Source of the DNA: Deinococcus yavapaiensis KR-236
GTDB lineage: Bacteria; Deinococcota; Deinococci; Deinococcales; Deinococcaceae
Reading direction: 5' to 3'
Length of the DNA stretch: 64,000 bases
Assembly (NCBI RefSeq): GCF_003217515.1
Contig: NZ_QJSX01000002.1
Location: forward strand, 83,242-147,241
The translations under genes and the position numbers were made by a program. This document shows, in pieces, positions 55,368 through 64,000 of the stretch. The notes beneath the pieces are model-generated. The model was not told the DNA's origin and searched no databases. It worked only from the letters and a program-made list of their open reading frames with translations. The number at the start of each line of letters is the position of its first letter. Position 1 is the stretch's first letter.

Positions 55368-57161
55368 ATGTCCTTGTTCCCCGCTCGCGCTCGCCTCTTG
55401 CCTTCCCTCGGTCTCGCCGTCCTCACCCTCACCCTCGCCGCGTGCGGACAGCAAGGCGTTCCCTCGGCACCGATCGCCAAGACGCCGACTGCCACGATCG
55501 ACTCCGTCTACGACGGAACGGACCGTTCGTGGGCGCTCGCGGCGCCTGAAGCGCGTGTCGTCGACAAGACCGTGCGTGCGCAGCTCGTGAACGGCAACAG
55601 CGACCTCAGCGCCGAACCGTTCGTCACGGCGACGAACGGCTGGGGCCCGGTCGAACGAGACAAGAGCAACGGCGAGTGGGCCGCAGGCGACGGCCGCGTT
55701 CTCACGATCGGCGGGCAGACCTTCGCCAAGGGAATCGGGACGCACGCGGGCTCCACGGTCACGTTCAACCTCGGCGCGAAGTGCACCACGTTCACGGGCG
55801 GCGTCGGCATCGACGATGAAGTCGGCAGCCTCGGAAGCGCGGTCTTCCAGATTTACGGCAACGGCGTGAAGTTGTACGACAGCGGCGTCGTGCGTGGCAC
55901 GGACCTCGTGAAGACCTTCAGCGTGAACGTCTCGGGCGTCAACGAGCTCAAACTCGTCGTGACCGACGCGGGCGACGGCGTGAACTACGACCACGCCGAC
56001 TGGGTGAACACGGTGCTCGGCAACTGCAACGTCACGCCCAGCACGACGATCCAGTACAGCGGTCCCATCGTCATCAAGCAGGGCGGTACGTACACCGGCA
56101 ACTGGGAAAGCCTCAACCCCGACGTGCCTGCCGTGTCCGTCCAAACCGACCAGCCCGTCACGATCGTGAACTCGAACATCCGTGGCCGCGGCGACCTCAT
56201 CCGCGGTTGGTGGATGGACCTCACGGTGCGCAACACCAACGGCTACGGCCTCAACCCGAACCGTTACGACTTGCACGCGGGCCGCTTCGTGGCCGCCGAG
56301 AACCTCAAGAACCTCGTGCTGGAAAACAACTTGCTCGACAACACGGGCGGCATCTACATCAACGTCTTCAACGGCAGCGCCGCCGCCGGACAAACGGTCA
56401 AGATCCTGCGGAACAAGGTGAAGAACATCAACGGCCGCAAGAGCGACGGTGCGAACGGCTACCTCAACACCGGTTACTACCTGCAGTTCGTGCAGATGTC
56501 GAAAGTTCGCGACATCGCCAACGCCGAAATCGGGTGGAACGAAGTCATCAACGAGCCGAACAAGAGCTTCCTCGAAGAGAACATCAACCTCTACGCGACG
56601 AGCGGCACGGCGGCGAGCCCCATCCGCATCCACGACAACTTCATCAAGGGCGCGTACGCCATCAACCCCTCCACGAACACCCAGTACTCCGGCGGCGGCA
56701 TCCTTGTCGGCGACGGCAGCATGGACGGCCCGGGTTCGGTCGGCGCGTACGTGGACGTCTACCGTAACCAAGTCGTCAGCACGTCCAACCAGGCGTACGC
56801 CATCTCCGGCGGCCACGACCACCGCTTCTTCGAGAACCGCGCCGTCTCCAGCGGCCGTCTGCCCGACGGCTCCATCATCGCGGCGCAAAACGTCGGCGCG
56901 TACGTGTGGGACGCCATGAACGGCGCCGGAGTCGGCATCTGGTACAACAACACGCTGCGTGACAACCTCATCGGCTGGACGCGAATCAACAGCGCTGGCA
57001 CGACTTGGTTCAACAACTACTGGCTGCCTTCGTGCACGACCGCGCTGTGCTACAACAACCAGAACTGGAGCGGCGCCGTCACGCTCGACACCGAAGCGCA
57101 AGAGTATCAAGTGTGGCTGAACAAGCTCACGCAAAATGGCGTCGCCGTCGGCCCTCGCTGA
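55368..57161 (+). CDS. Lipoprotein: one NPCBM module and a parallel beta-helix
   Basis: A 597-residue exported protein; signal peptide with lipobox LAAC (Cys26). The PYA motif is degenerate here (SVYDGTDRSWAL). One NPCBM module about 77-223, then a right-handed beta-helix 226-597 closely like the one at 29504: YSGPIVIKQGGTYTGNWESL, VTIVNSNIRGRGDLI, WNEVINEPNKSFLEENINLY, YSGGGILVGDG, FFENRAVSSGRLPDG. Single NPCBM plus helix suggests the 29504 protein gained a module or this one lost it. Probably binds and acts on a surface polysaccharide. CTGGAG lies 5 bases before the ATG; a strong terminator follows. Confidence 0.87.
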   Translation: MSLFPARARLLPSLGLAVLTLTLAACGQQGVPSAPIAKTPTATIDSVYDGTDRSWALAAPEARVVDKTVRAQLVNGNSDLSAEPFVTATNGWGPVERDKSNGEWAAGDGRVLTIGGQTFAKGIGTHAGSTVTFNLGAKCTTFTGGVGIDDEVGSLGSAVFQIYGNGVKLYDSGVVRGTDLVKTFSVNVSGVNELKLVVTDAGDGVNYDHADWVNTVLGNCNVTPSTTIQYSGPIVIKQGGTYTGNWESLNPDVPAVSVQTDQPVTIVNSNIRGRGDLIRGWWMDLTVRNTNGYGLNPNRYDLHAGRFVAAENLKNLVLENNLLDNTGGIYINVFNGSAAAGQTVKILRNKVKNINGRKSDGANGYLNTGYYLQFVQMSKVRDIANAEIGWNEVINEPNKSFLEENINLYATSGTAASPIRIHDNFIKGAYAINPSTNTQYSGGGILVGDGSMDGPGSVGAYVDVYRNQVVSTSNQAYAISGGHDHRFFENRAVSSGRLPDGSIIAAQNVGAYVWDAMNGAGVGIWYNNTLRDNLIGWTRINSAGTTWFNNYWLPSCTTALCYNNQNWSGAVTLDTEAQEYQVWLNKLTQNGVAVGPR

Positions 57162-57188
57162 GCTTCCCACTCATCTGAACTTTCAATG

Positions 57189-57225
57189 AAGGCGGGCCCG
57201 CACGTTTATCGTGCGGGCCCGCCTT
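57189..57225 (+). terminator. Strong terminator after the beta-helix lipoprotein
   Basis: A perfect 16-bp GC-rich stem (57189-57204 with 57210-57225), A-flanked on the left, loop TTTAT, ending CTT. Starts 28 bp after the stop. Confidence 0.8.
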
Positions 57226-57362
57226 CGACTTTACGCTGCTGTAACGCCGCCTCCCAGATACTGCGGGCGCACTCAGTTCGAGTGATCGCGTCGTGAAGCC
57301 CCGAAGCGACGCCGCAGCGATCAGTCGCCACCGCGAACATCGCATGACAAGGAGCGTGAAGG

Positions 57363-59000
57363 ATGTCTCAGCCGTTGGAATTTCAAGCAGCGCCGGACGA
57401 AGGCTACCGCCTCGTGACCGCGCTACGCCGCTTCGCCCTCCCGATTCTCGGCGCGACCCTGCTCGCCGGAGCGGGCGGATACCTGCTCGCGAAGCGCAAC
57501 GCGCCCGTCTACCAGGCGTCCAGCACGATCATGATCGCGTCCGGTGACGGGAACGGCGTGTTGCGCGACACCGTCGTCACGTCGTCGCCCCCGTCGGCCA
57601 GCGCCGTCATGCAAGCTTTGCGCAGCCAGCCCGTCGGCGAAGACATCATTCGGCGTCTGCCGGACTCCGGCTTGTCAGACGACCGCGTGCAGTTCCTGCA
57701 AAACAGCTTGCGCAACCGCATCAGAAACGGTAACTCCCCGCTCACCGCCGAAGCCGCCAACTCGGGCGATCAAGGCAACGTGATCATCGTGCGCGCTTAC
57801 GCCAGCACGCCGCTCAACGCGCAAGCCCTGGCCAACACGGGCGTGGCGGCCCTGCTCGCTTGGGACGCCGGTCGCGCCGGACGCCGCTTGGAGCAAGTGC
57901 GCGCCAGCATCGAACGCCAACTCGAGGCGCTCAACCGCGCCGACCTTCGCGACAACCTCGTTCCCACTGAAGAAGGCGCCCTCAACAGCGACGCCCGCGC
58001 CGACGCCCGCTCTCGCCTGGTCCGAGATCTCGCGCTCATCGACACCCTCAGGACCTCCACCGTCACCAGCCTCGACGTCGTCGCGCCGGCCACCGTACCC
58101 AGCACGCCGATCTCGCCGCAACCCGGACGCAACGCGCTCCTCGCCGCGTTGCTCGCGCTCCTCGCCGCGTCCGGAGCGGCCGTCCTGATCGACGCGTTGC
58201 GTCGCCGCGTGGACTCGGAGCGTGACGCCGCGCGTTGGGGCCTGCCCGTCTTGGGGCAATTGTCGCGCCTCGATCCGCAGCAGTTGCAAGAAGGCGTCCT
58301 TCGCGCCGCCCACGAAGGCGGCTGGGCCCAAAGCTTGGGCTTCACGCGCGTGAATTTGCTCGCGCAACTTGCGCCGCACGCGTCTCGCCGCGTCGTCTTC
58401 TCCAGCTTGCGCGGCGGCGAAGGCGCCAGCAGCGTCACGGCCGCCGTCGCCACGGCGTTGGCGGCGGGCGGTCAACGCGTCCTCGTCGTGGACGCCGATC
58501 CGCAGGGGCATCGTCAACTCGACGTTTGGGGCGGCTCGAACCGCGGTGTGTGGCGTGACGTCGCGATCGGCCGCGCGGAGGACAACGGTCAAGTCGCGGT
58601 GACGCCGCAAAGCGAGGAGACGCGCGTGCTCGCCGTGACGACCCGCGTGGACTTGCTGCTCGCCAACGCTTCGGACGGCTCGAGAATCGCCGACGTGCGC
58701 GCCGTGCTCGCCTCGTTGAGCCAAGCGTACGACGTCGTCTTGATCGACGCGCCTCCCGTGCTGCAATCGGCCGACGCGCTCGAACTCGCGCCGCTCACCG
58801 AAGGACTCGTGCTCGTCGTGGAAGCCGCCTCCACGACCGACCAGGACGTGGAGCGCGCGTTGCGTCACGTCAAGCTCGTCGGGGGCCGCGTGCTGGGAAT
58901 CATGCTGAACAAAGTGTCGACGTCGAGCGACATCAGCGTTAAGATTCCGTCACTGAAGCAACGCTCGGCCCTGAAGTCCGCCAAGTCGATGACGCCTTAA
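57363..59000 (+). CDS. Wzc-like chain-length co-polymerase with degenerate ATPase site
   Basis: A 545-residue protein with the Wzz/Wzc plan: TM1 about 23-43, a periplasmic region ~44-255 with a coiled-coil-like part (EQVRASIERQLEAL), TM2 about 257-277, and a cytoplasmic BY-kinase-like domain 320-525. Walker A' is VLVVDADP (373-380) and Walker B is VVLIDAPP (458-465). The Walker A loop reads SSLRGGEGASS (347-357): the lysine expected at 355 is Ala. The C-terminus (KQRSALKSAKSMTP) has no tyrosine cluster. So it should control polymer length and export but is probably not an active tyrosine autokinase. AAGGAG lies 8 bases before the ATG. It is followed by two beta-helix genes. Confidence 0.85.
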   Translation: MSQPLEFQAAPDEGYRLVTALRRFALPILGATLLAGAGGYLLAKRNAPVYQASSTIMIASGDGNGVLRDTVVTSSPPSASAVMQALRSQPVGEDIIRRLPDSGLSDDRVQFLQNSLRNRIRNGNSPLTAEAANSGDQGNVIIVRAYASTPLNAQALANTGVAALLAWDAGRAGRRLEQVRASIERQLEALNRADLRDNLVPTEEGALNSDARADARSRLVRDLALIDTLRTSTVTSLDVVAPATVPSTPISPQPGRNALLAALLALLAASGAAVLIDALRRRVDSERDAARWGLPVLGQLSRLDPQQLQEGVLRAAHEGGWAQSLGFTRVNLLAQLAPHASRRVVFSSLRGGEGASSVTAAVATALAAGGQRVLVVDADPQGHRQLDVWGGSNRGVWRDVAIGRAEDNGQVAVTPQSEETRVLAVTTRVDLLLANASDGSRIADVRAVLASLSQAYDVVLIDAPPVLQSADALELAPLTEGLVLVVEAASTTDQDVERALRHVKLVGGRVLGIMLNKVSTSSDISVKIPSLKQRSALKSAKSMTP

Positions 59001-59054
59001 CGCGAATCTCGACAGCAGAGAAGATGCGGTAGCGCTGCCGGGAGGAAGCAACCG

Positions 59055-60323
59055 ATGCGAAGACACAAGAAAAAACGAATTTTACCCTCAATGATCAAAG
59101 GTGTCCTGCTCGTCGCGGCGTTCACGAGCGTCGAGGACGTGGCCGACGCGCAAACGAGCAATCAAACGATCAAGTTCAGCGGTCCCATCACCATCACCAA
59201 AGGCGGCACGTACCGCGGCAATTGGCGCAGTCTCAGCCAGCGCGTGCCCGCCGTCACGATCGCCACGAGTCAACCCGTCATCATCGAGTACTCCAACATC
59301 GAAGGTCGCGGCACCTTGATCTACAGCGCCTTCAAGCAAGCCGACGTCACCGTCCGCAACTCGCGCGCCGTGGCCTTGTACCCCAATCGGACCATCGGCT
59401 GGTACGCGTTCCCCGGACGCTTCATCCACTTCGAGGAGTTCCACAACGCCCGAATCGAGAACAACGAGTTGGTCGGCACCTCCGGCATGTACTTCCGAGG
59501 CTTTCTCGGCAACCCCGCCAAAGGCCAGACGATCAAGGTGCTGCGCAACCGAGCGCGCAACATCGACGGACGGTACAGCATCGGCAACGGCCAGTGGTCG
59601 AAAGATCAGCACCGCCTCGTGCAATTCGTGCAATTCAACGGCATTCGCGGTCTTCCAAACGCGGAAATCGCCTGGAACGAAATCATCAACGAGCCGGGCA
59701 AGAGCCGCGTCGAAGAGAACATCAGCATGTACGTCTCCGGTGGAACCGCCAAGAGCCCGATCCTGATCCACGACAACTACATCCAAGGCGCCTTCGCGGC
59801 GCGGCCCGAAACGATGACGTACTCCGGCGGAGGCATGAACCTCGGAGACGGCAGCTCGAAGACCGTCGCGGGCGCCGCCGCGTTCATTCGGGCGTACAAC
59901 AACCAGATCATCGGAACGACGAACATCGGAATCGCCGTGTCGGCCGGTCACGACATCGAGGTGTACAACAACCGCATCGTTTCCAGCGGCTACTTGCCGA
60001 GCGGTCGTACCGCCCACGCGCAAAACGTCGGTATTTACATCTGGGATATGCCGGGTGACACCAAACGCGGCACGTTCTTCAACAACGTCGCGCGCAACAA
60101 CCTCGTCGGCTACGGCACGCCCCTGCGAGGACGCGGCACGCAAAATCCGTACTGGCTGCCCAATTGCGCCCGCGACGCGCGCGGCGCGAGCCGCTGCGTC
60201 GCCAACGCCACGATGAAAGGGCCCATCACGATGACGATGGAACGCCAAGAATTCGACCGTTGGCAAGCCAAGGTAAAAGCGGCGGGTTTACGCGTCGGGC
60301 CGAGCGCCGCGCCAAAGCGTTAA
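59055..60323 (+). CDS. Exported parallel beta-helix protein
   Basis: A 422-residue protein from ATG 59055 (GGGAGGAAG site). A basic N-region (MRRHKKKR) and hydrophobic core (MIKGVLLVAAFTSV) form a signal peptide ending near AQT, with no lipobox. The rest is the same right-handed beta-helix as in 29504 and 55368: FSGPITITKGGTYRGNWRSL, VIIEYSNIEGRG, FVQFNGIRGLPNAEIAWNEIINEPGKSRVEENISMY, YSGGGMNLGDG. No NPCBM domain. It directly follows the Wzc-like gene and is followed by a second copy, as lyases or epimerases do in alginate-type systems. Specific activity is inference. Confidence 0.85.
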   Translation: MRRHKKKRILPSMIKGVLLVAAFTSVEDVADAQTSNQTIKFSGPITITKGGTYRGNWRSLSQRVPAVTIATSQPVIIEYSNIEGRGTLIYSAFKQADVTVRNSRAVALYPNRTIGWYAFPGRFIHFEEFHNARIENNELVGTSGMYFRGFLGNPAKGQTIKVLRNRARNIDGRYSIGNGQWSKDQHRLVQFVQFNGIRGLPNAEIAWNEIINEPGKSRVEENISMYVSGGTAKSPILIHDNYIQGAFAARPETMTYSGGGMNLGDGSSKTVAGAAAFIRAYNNQIIGTTNIGIAVSAGHDIEVYNNRIVSSGYLPSGRTAHAQNVGIYIWDMPGDTKRGTFFNNVARNNLVGYGTPLRGRGTQNPYWLPNCARDARGASRCVANATMKGPITMTMERQEFDRWQAKVKAAGLRVGPSAAPKR

Positions 60324-60405
60324 CGCCGAGAAGGTGATGTACGTGAGCAGAGTTTTCTCTAAAGATTTAACGCTGACGTTGCGCCGTGTTCGTCACACTC
60401 GTACC

Positions 60406-61638
60406 ATGAAATCGTTGTTTGCGGCCGTTGTCGTGCTGACTTCGACGCTCTCCCTCTCGCTCGCTGCTCAAGCCGACCAGCAAAAGAACATCACGTACGA
60501 CAAGCCGATCGTCATCACGAAAGGCGGGACGTACCGAGGCAATTGGCAAAGCCTCGATCCGGACGTCGCGGCGGTCACCGTTCGCACGAGCGAGCCCGTC
60601 GTCATCGAGTACAGCAACATCCAAAGTCGCGGCAACCTCATCGACTCGCGGTACGTTCGCGCCAACCTCACGGTGCGGCACACGCGCGGCATCGGCCTCA
60701 ACCCGGCCCGCCCGCTGAGCGAGAACCGCCATCCCGGCCGCTTCCTGCACCTCGAAGAGTTCGAAAGCGCGCGGATCGAGAACAACTACATGGAGGGCAC
60801 GTCCGGGATCTACTTTCGCTCGTTCTTGGGGAACGCCAAGCTCGGGCAAACGATCACGGTCGTGCGCAACCAAGTGCGCAACATCGACGGCAGGAAAAGC
60901 GTGGGCGCCGACCAGTTCTCGGCCGAGAAGTACTACCTCGTTCAGTTCGTGCAGTTCAACAACATCAGACGCGTCGCGGACGCCGAGATCGCGTGGAACG
61001 AGATCATCAACGAGCCCGGCAAGAGCCGCGTGGAGGAAGTCATCAACCTCTTCGGCTCCTCGGGCACGCCCGAAAGCCCCATCCGCATTCACGACAACTA
61101 CATTCAAGGTGCGTTCGCGGCGCAACCTCAAAACGGCACGTACAGCGGCGGCGGCATCATGCTCGGAGACGGCGGTTCTTCCTCGATGGAAGGCGCGGGC
61201 GGGTACGTCATGGCCTACCGCAATCAAGTCGTCGGAACGTCGAACCAAGGCATCGTGGTGGCGGCGGGCAACAACATCAAAGTCTTCGAGAACCGCGTGA
61301 TCTCCAGCGGCCTGCTGCCCGACGGACGTCCGATCGCTTCTCAGAACGTCGGCATGTACGTGTGGGACGCGTACGGCGATAAGAAGCACAAGACGTTCTT
61401 CAACATCGCCGTGTACGACAACGTCATCGGGTGGAGCACGCCCCTCAAGGGATCGAACGCGCAGAATCCCGTTTGGTTCCCCGACTGCACGCCCGGTCAA
61501 TGCGCGAACAACACGATTCTGCCCGGTCCGGTCACCTTGCAGACGGAGCGCGACGAGAAAGTCCTTTGGCAGCGTAAACTGCAAAACAACCGCGTGGAGA
61601 TCGGGCCGCAGGAAAAGGCGGCGGCGCAAAAGCGGTGA
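60406..61638 (+). CDS. Exported parallel beta-helix protein, tandem paralogue
   Basis: About 410 residues from ATG 60406, chosen because MKSLFAAVVVLTSTLSLSLAAQA is a clean cleavable signal peptide; however GAGAAGG sits 8 bases before the in-frame GTG 60343, which would give a longer n-region (VSRVFSKDLT...). No lipobox, no NPCBM. The beta-helix is homologous to the gene at 59055 (YDKPIVITKGGTYRGNWQSL, VQFNNIRRVADAEIAWNEIINEPGKSRVEEVINLF, YSGGGIMLGDGG, NRVISSGLLPDGRP) but clearly diverged, so it is an older tandem duplicate. Expected periplasmic or surface partner of the polysaccharide export proteins. Confidence 0.83.
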   Translation: MKSLFAAVVVLTSTLSLSLAAQADQQKNITYDKPIVITKGGTYRGNWQSLDPDVAAVTVRTSEPVVIEYSNIQSRGNLIDSRYVRANLTVRHTRGIGLNPARPLSENRHPGRFLHLEEFESARIENNYMEGTSGIYFRSFLGNAKLGQTITVVRNQVRNIDGRKSVGADQFSAEKYYLVQFVQFNNIRRVADAEIAWNEIINEPGKSRVEEVINLFGSSGTPESPIRIHDNYIQGAFAAQPQNGTYSGGGIMLGDGGSSSMEGAGGYVMAYRNQVVGTSNQGIVVAAGNNIKVFENRVISSGLLPDGRPIASQNVGMYVWDAYGDKKHKTFFNIAVYDNVIGWSTPLKGSNAQNPVWFPDCTPGQCANNTILPGPVTLQTERDEKVLWQRKLQNNRVEIGPQEKAAAQKR

Positions 61639-61897
61639 AGTGAAGCCGCACGACCACCGCACCTCGAACGCTCGAAACGGACTCGTCGGCGCGAATGTCG
61701 ACGCCAAGGGGATGCAGGAGATGACGGCGCACGCCAAGCGTGCGCCGCTCGCCGTTTCGGGCACGTCGTCGGTCAAGGCTCGTGACGCCTGCTTTCTCGG
61801 TCGCTTTCGCTGCATGGAGGGCGCGGCGAGGAGGGGTCGTTGCATCGCGGGACGCCACGGCTTGCGCTTTACCAACGACGAGGAACACGGACCGACG
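61639..61897. other. Short gap with no gene seen
   Basis: About 260 bp between the beta-helix stop and the broken acetyltransferase gene. It is GC-rich with no hairpin, promoter or coding frame that I can support. Confidence 0.4.
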
Positions 61898-62841
61898 CTA
61901 CGCCAGCGTTCGGTGCATCACCCACAAGCCCGGACGCGCCTCGAACCCCAAGCGGCGATTCACGATCAGCATCGGCGCGTTCACGCTGAGGTTGTTCGTG
62001 ATCATCTTCGAAAAGCCCGCCGAGCGCGCACGGCGAATCCCCTCCACTTTCAAGGCGGGTGCCAACTTCATGCCGCACGCGCAAGGCGCGACAGCCGTGA
62101 AGGCGTTGTACGCCCCCGTGGGGAACGCGACTCGAGCACCGTGAAGCCCAGCCACTCGTCGCCGCGTGTCACCAGCACCATCCACTCGGGGCGCACTTCC
62201 GGTGACTCGCGCCGCATGCGCCGCGACTGCTCCACGGGAACGCGCGGCATGTCCTGAGAGTCCGGCGTCTCTGCGAGTTGGTCGGCGTTGAAGTCGTACA
62301 AGCGCGTCCAGTTGGCCTCGTTCCCGCCGAGCGTGCGCATGTCCTGCAGGGTGACCCCGGCATTGGCGACGCGGCGTTCCACCTCCGCGTGCGCGGCCTC
62401 GTCGAAGGTGGTGAGGTCCAGGGTGGACTCGAAGCGGTGGAAGAGCAGCGAGAAGCCGCGCCGCTCGGCCCACTTGAGCGTTGCCGGATTCGTGTCGCGC
62501 ACGCTGCCTCCAGGATCCTCGCGCCTTGCCCGAGGGCCGCGTCGTGCGCGCGAGCTAGCAATGCCGCGCCGTACCCGTGCCTCCGCCCCGGGTGCCACGA
62601 CGGGGTGGACGATGAATTCACCCGGTCTGTAGGAAGTGTCGATCAGCCAGGCAGTGCCTAGGAGGTGTCCCTCGGCGTCTTCGACCTGGAAGTTCACTCG
62701 CTGTCGCGTGGAGCGCTCAAGCTCGGCGACGTCTTCGGGCGTGTACGGCTGCAAGGTGTCGGTGTTGATGAGCGCGGTGTACTCGGCGAGGTCGTCGGGA
62801 CGAGCGCCACGAACGGTTCATGGCATGGAGGGAACGGCCAT
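61898..62841 (-). pseudogene. GNAT-family N-acetyltransferase, broken by a stop and frameshifts
   Basis: On the minus strand pieces of one acetyltransferase follow each other in changing frames. ATG 62841 starts MAVPSMP then an in-frame TGA, then TVRGARPDDLAEYTALINTD and VNFQVEDAEGHLLGTAWLIDT. Near 62575-62590 the frame shifts into RHGYGAALLARAHDAALGQGARILEA (acetyl-CoA loop), near 62495-62520 back into RDTNPATLKWAERRGFSLLFHRFE, and near 62125 again into PTGAYNAFTAVAPCACG and NAPMLIVNRRLGFEARPG. The two GNAT repeats of the original protein are both recognisable. At least three frameshifts plus one stop mean it is not functional, unless sequencing errors are involved. Confidence 0.8.
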
Positions 62842-63241
62842 GATTCACAAGCCAAGGCCTTCAAGCCCGTGGCATACGCGGCGACCGAGGTGAGCGCTCG
62901 GCATGGCGTCCTTCGAGAGCGGTCGTTCCGACAAGGTACGTCGTCGCTGGACGAACCGTCCACCGCGACGTGAAACGCATTCGAATGCCTTCGCTGGCCG
63001 ACGAGCTTCCGAGTACTTGCAGCGATCGAAGCCGTCGTGAGCGGAGCTTGCTCACGCGGGCCCAGGTTTGCACTCTGGAAGCGGCGTGTAAGTCGACGCC
63101 CGGCGAGCTTCTTGACGCACCGAGTGCCAGCGGCGCTCCTTCAGGAGAGTCGAGCGGAAGCTTAAAAACCTGACGCTAACCTGACGTCATGATCGAGTTT
63201 TCCTCCGTTGTCGTCTTCTCTCGCCAAGGGCGCCGAAGTTC
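62842..63241. other. Region without a recognisable gene
   Basis: About 400 bp between the broken acetyltransferase gene and the 2H phosphoesterase gene. Short frames exist on both strands but none has a convincing start, known motif or codon pattern. It may hold further remnants of decayed genes. Confidence 0.4.
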
Positions 63242-64000
63242 ATGACGACGCCCGCTCCTCGACACAGCGTGCCCTCGGACGTCGCGGCGACGGGCGTCAT
63301 CGTGGCGCTGGGTTTGCCGAAGGAGGTAGCGTCGGCGCTCGCCGTGCCGGGCGGTGTGCCCGCCGAGGATCTGCACGTCACGCTCGCTTACCTCGGCACG
63401 ACCGTTCAGCTCGGAGACTCGCGGCTCGAAGCGGTGCGCGAAAGCGTTGCCAAGCTCGCCGAGCACACCCCGGCCTTGGCGGGCCGCGTCACGGGCATCG
63501 GGCGATTCAGCCGAGAGGACGGCCTCGACGTCGCGTACATCTCCGTAGACGCGCCCGAACTGCCCGCCTTCCGAGAAGCCTTGCTGTGTGAACTCGCCGA
63601 GGGCGCGGGTTTGGAGACGGATTCCCGCTACGGCTTCACTCCCCACGTCACCCTCGCGTTCGTGGGTGCGGACGAGGACCACCCGTACGACCGGGTCGAG
63701 CCGTTGAGCTTCGCGTTCGATACCTTGGAAGTCTGGGCAGGCCCTAGGCGAGACGCGTTCTCGTTGCGTCTCGGCGACGGCGCTCCCACCGCGTGCGAAA
63801 CGACCCAAGCGGCCGAGGACACGGCGGGCAGCGTGTCGCTCGGAGCGCTTCAAGCGGTCGTGAGCGATTGGCTGCCGAGTTTCGTGAGCGTACTGTCGGC
63901 CGAGCGTGGGCGTCAACGCGTCAAGCGCGTCGCCGAGGGGCTCGACGATCTGCACACGCGCCTGCTCGCCGCGCATCTCGCGTCGCCCGCTCGAGCGGCT
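63242..64000 (+). CDS. 2H phosphoesterase (2'-5' RNA ligase family), 3' end outside window
   Basis: 253 residues are visible from ATG 63242; the gene runs off the window. Two catalytic His-x-Thr motifs are present in the right setting: LHVTLAYLG (His45) and PHVTLAFVG (His135), about 90 residues apart, which is the 2H signature of 2'-5' RNA ligases and cyclic phosphodiesterases. After ~residue 180 the sequence turns helical and charged (SDWLPSFVSVLSAERGRQRVKRVAEGLDDLHTRL), beyond the usual end of a 2H domain, so this may be a two-domain protein. No clear ribosome-binding site. Substrate unknown. Confidence 0.75.
   Translation, partial: MTTPAPRHSVPSDVAATGVIVALGLPKEVASALAVPGGVPAEDLHVTLAYLGTTVQLGDSRLEAVRESVAKLAEHTPALAGRVTGIGRFSREDGLDVAYISVDAPELPAFREALLCELAEGAGLETDSRYGFTPHVTLAFVGADEDHPYDRVEPLSFAFDTLEVWAGPRRDAFSLRLGDGAPTACETTQAAEDTAGSVSLGALQAVVSDWLPSFVSVLSAERGRQRVKRVAEGLDDLHTRLLAAHLASPARAA

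Noticed and set aside
62970..63173. A 67-codon plus-strand frame before the 2H phosphoesterase gene
   Set aside because: No ribosome-binding site, no recognisable motif and low-complexity Ser/Arg content; treated as non-coding.

Overview
The window looks like a chromosomal segment of a Deinococcus-type bacterium. The evidence is very high G+C, frequent GTG starts, a bacillithiol-type bacilliredoxin, TrmFO, and many lipoproteins carrying NPCBM carbohydrate-binding modules. Several genes have a TANNNT box only 7-9 bases before the start codon, the leaderless-promoter layout known from Deinococcus. This assignment is inference from gene content; no search was run. I saw no tRNA, rRNA, CRISPR array or insertion sequence.

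Region 1 (about 1-10.1 kb) is housekeeping and miscellaneous: bacilliredoxin, a SAM methyltransferase, TrmFO, a peptide-binding lipoprotein, a DUF2171 protein, a small lipoprotein, a PDZ/radical-SAM (DUF512) protein, MscL, an MBL-fold hydrolase and AzlC/AzlD.

Region 2 (about 10.2-61.6 kb) is a very large extracellular-polysaccharide locus. Sugar-nucleotide supply: phosphoglucomutase, a GalE-type epimerase, Gmd and Fcl (GDP-fucose), UDP-glucose dehydrogenase and UDP-glucuronate decarboxylase (UDP-xylose). Initiation: a WbaP-type phosphoglycosyltransferase and a WecG/TagA transferase. Elongation: about ten glycosyltransferases, one of them a duplicated two-module fusion. Export: both a Wzm/Wzt ABC transporter and a Wzx-type flippase with an O-antigen-ligase/Wzy-type protein and a Wzc-like co-polymerase. 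Many minus-strand and plus-strand genes overlap by 4 bp (ATGA/GTGA), so they form tightly coupled operons. A BTAD/AAA regulator lies inside the locus.

Interleaved with the polymer genes are six exported NPCBM lipoproteins, each joining one or two NPCBM modules to a different effector: a GSDH-like propeller, two parallel beta-helices, an ASH/malectin protein, a Kelch propeller and a delta-60 propeller. There is also a WD40 lipoprotein, and two beta-helix proteins without NPCBM directly follow the Wzc-like gene. Four of the six carry a short motif resembling (N/D)PYAxGxSYPWS just after the lipobox. One beta-helix lipoprotein is preceded by what reads as a cyclic di-GMP-I (GEMM) riboswitch at 31806-31880 (minus strand). 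This is the most interesting system here: a c-di-GMP-linked, modular set of surface lipoproteins built around the polysaccharide machine. Two proteins look catalytically dead: a tandem Fcl paralogue lacking the Tyr/Lys pair and the Wzc-like protein lacking the Walker A lysine.

Region 3 (about 61.6-64 kb) holds a broken GNAT acetyltransferase gene, a stretch with no recognisable gene, and the start of a 2H phosphoesterase (2'-5' RNA ligase family) gene that runs off the window.
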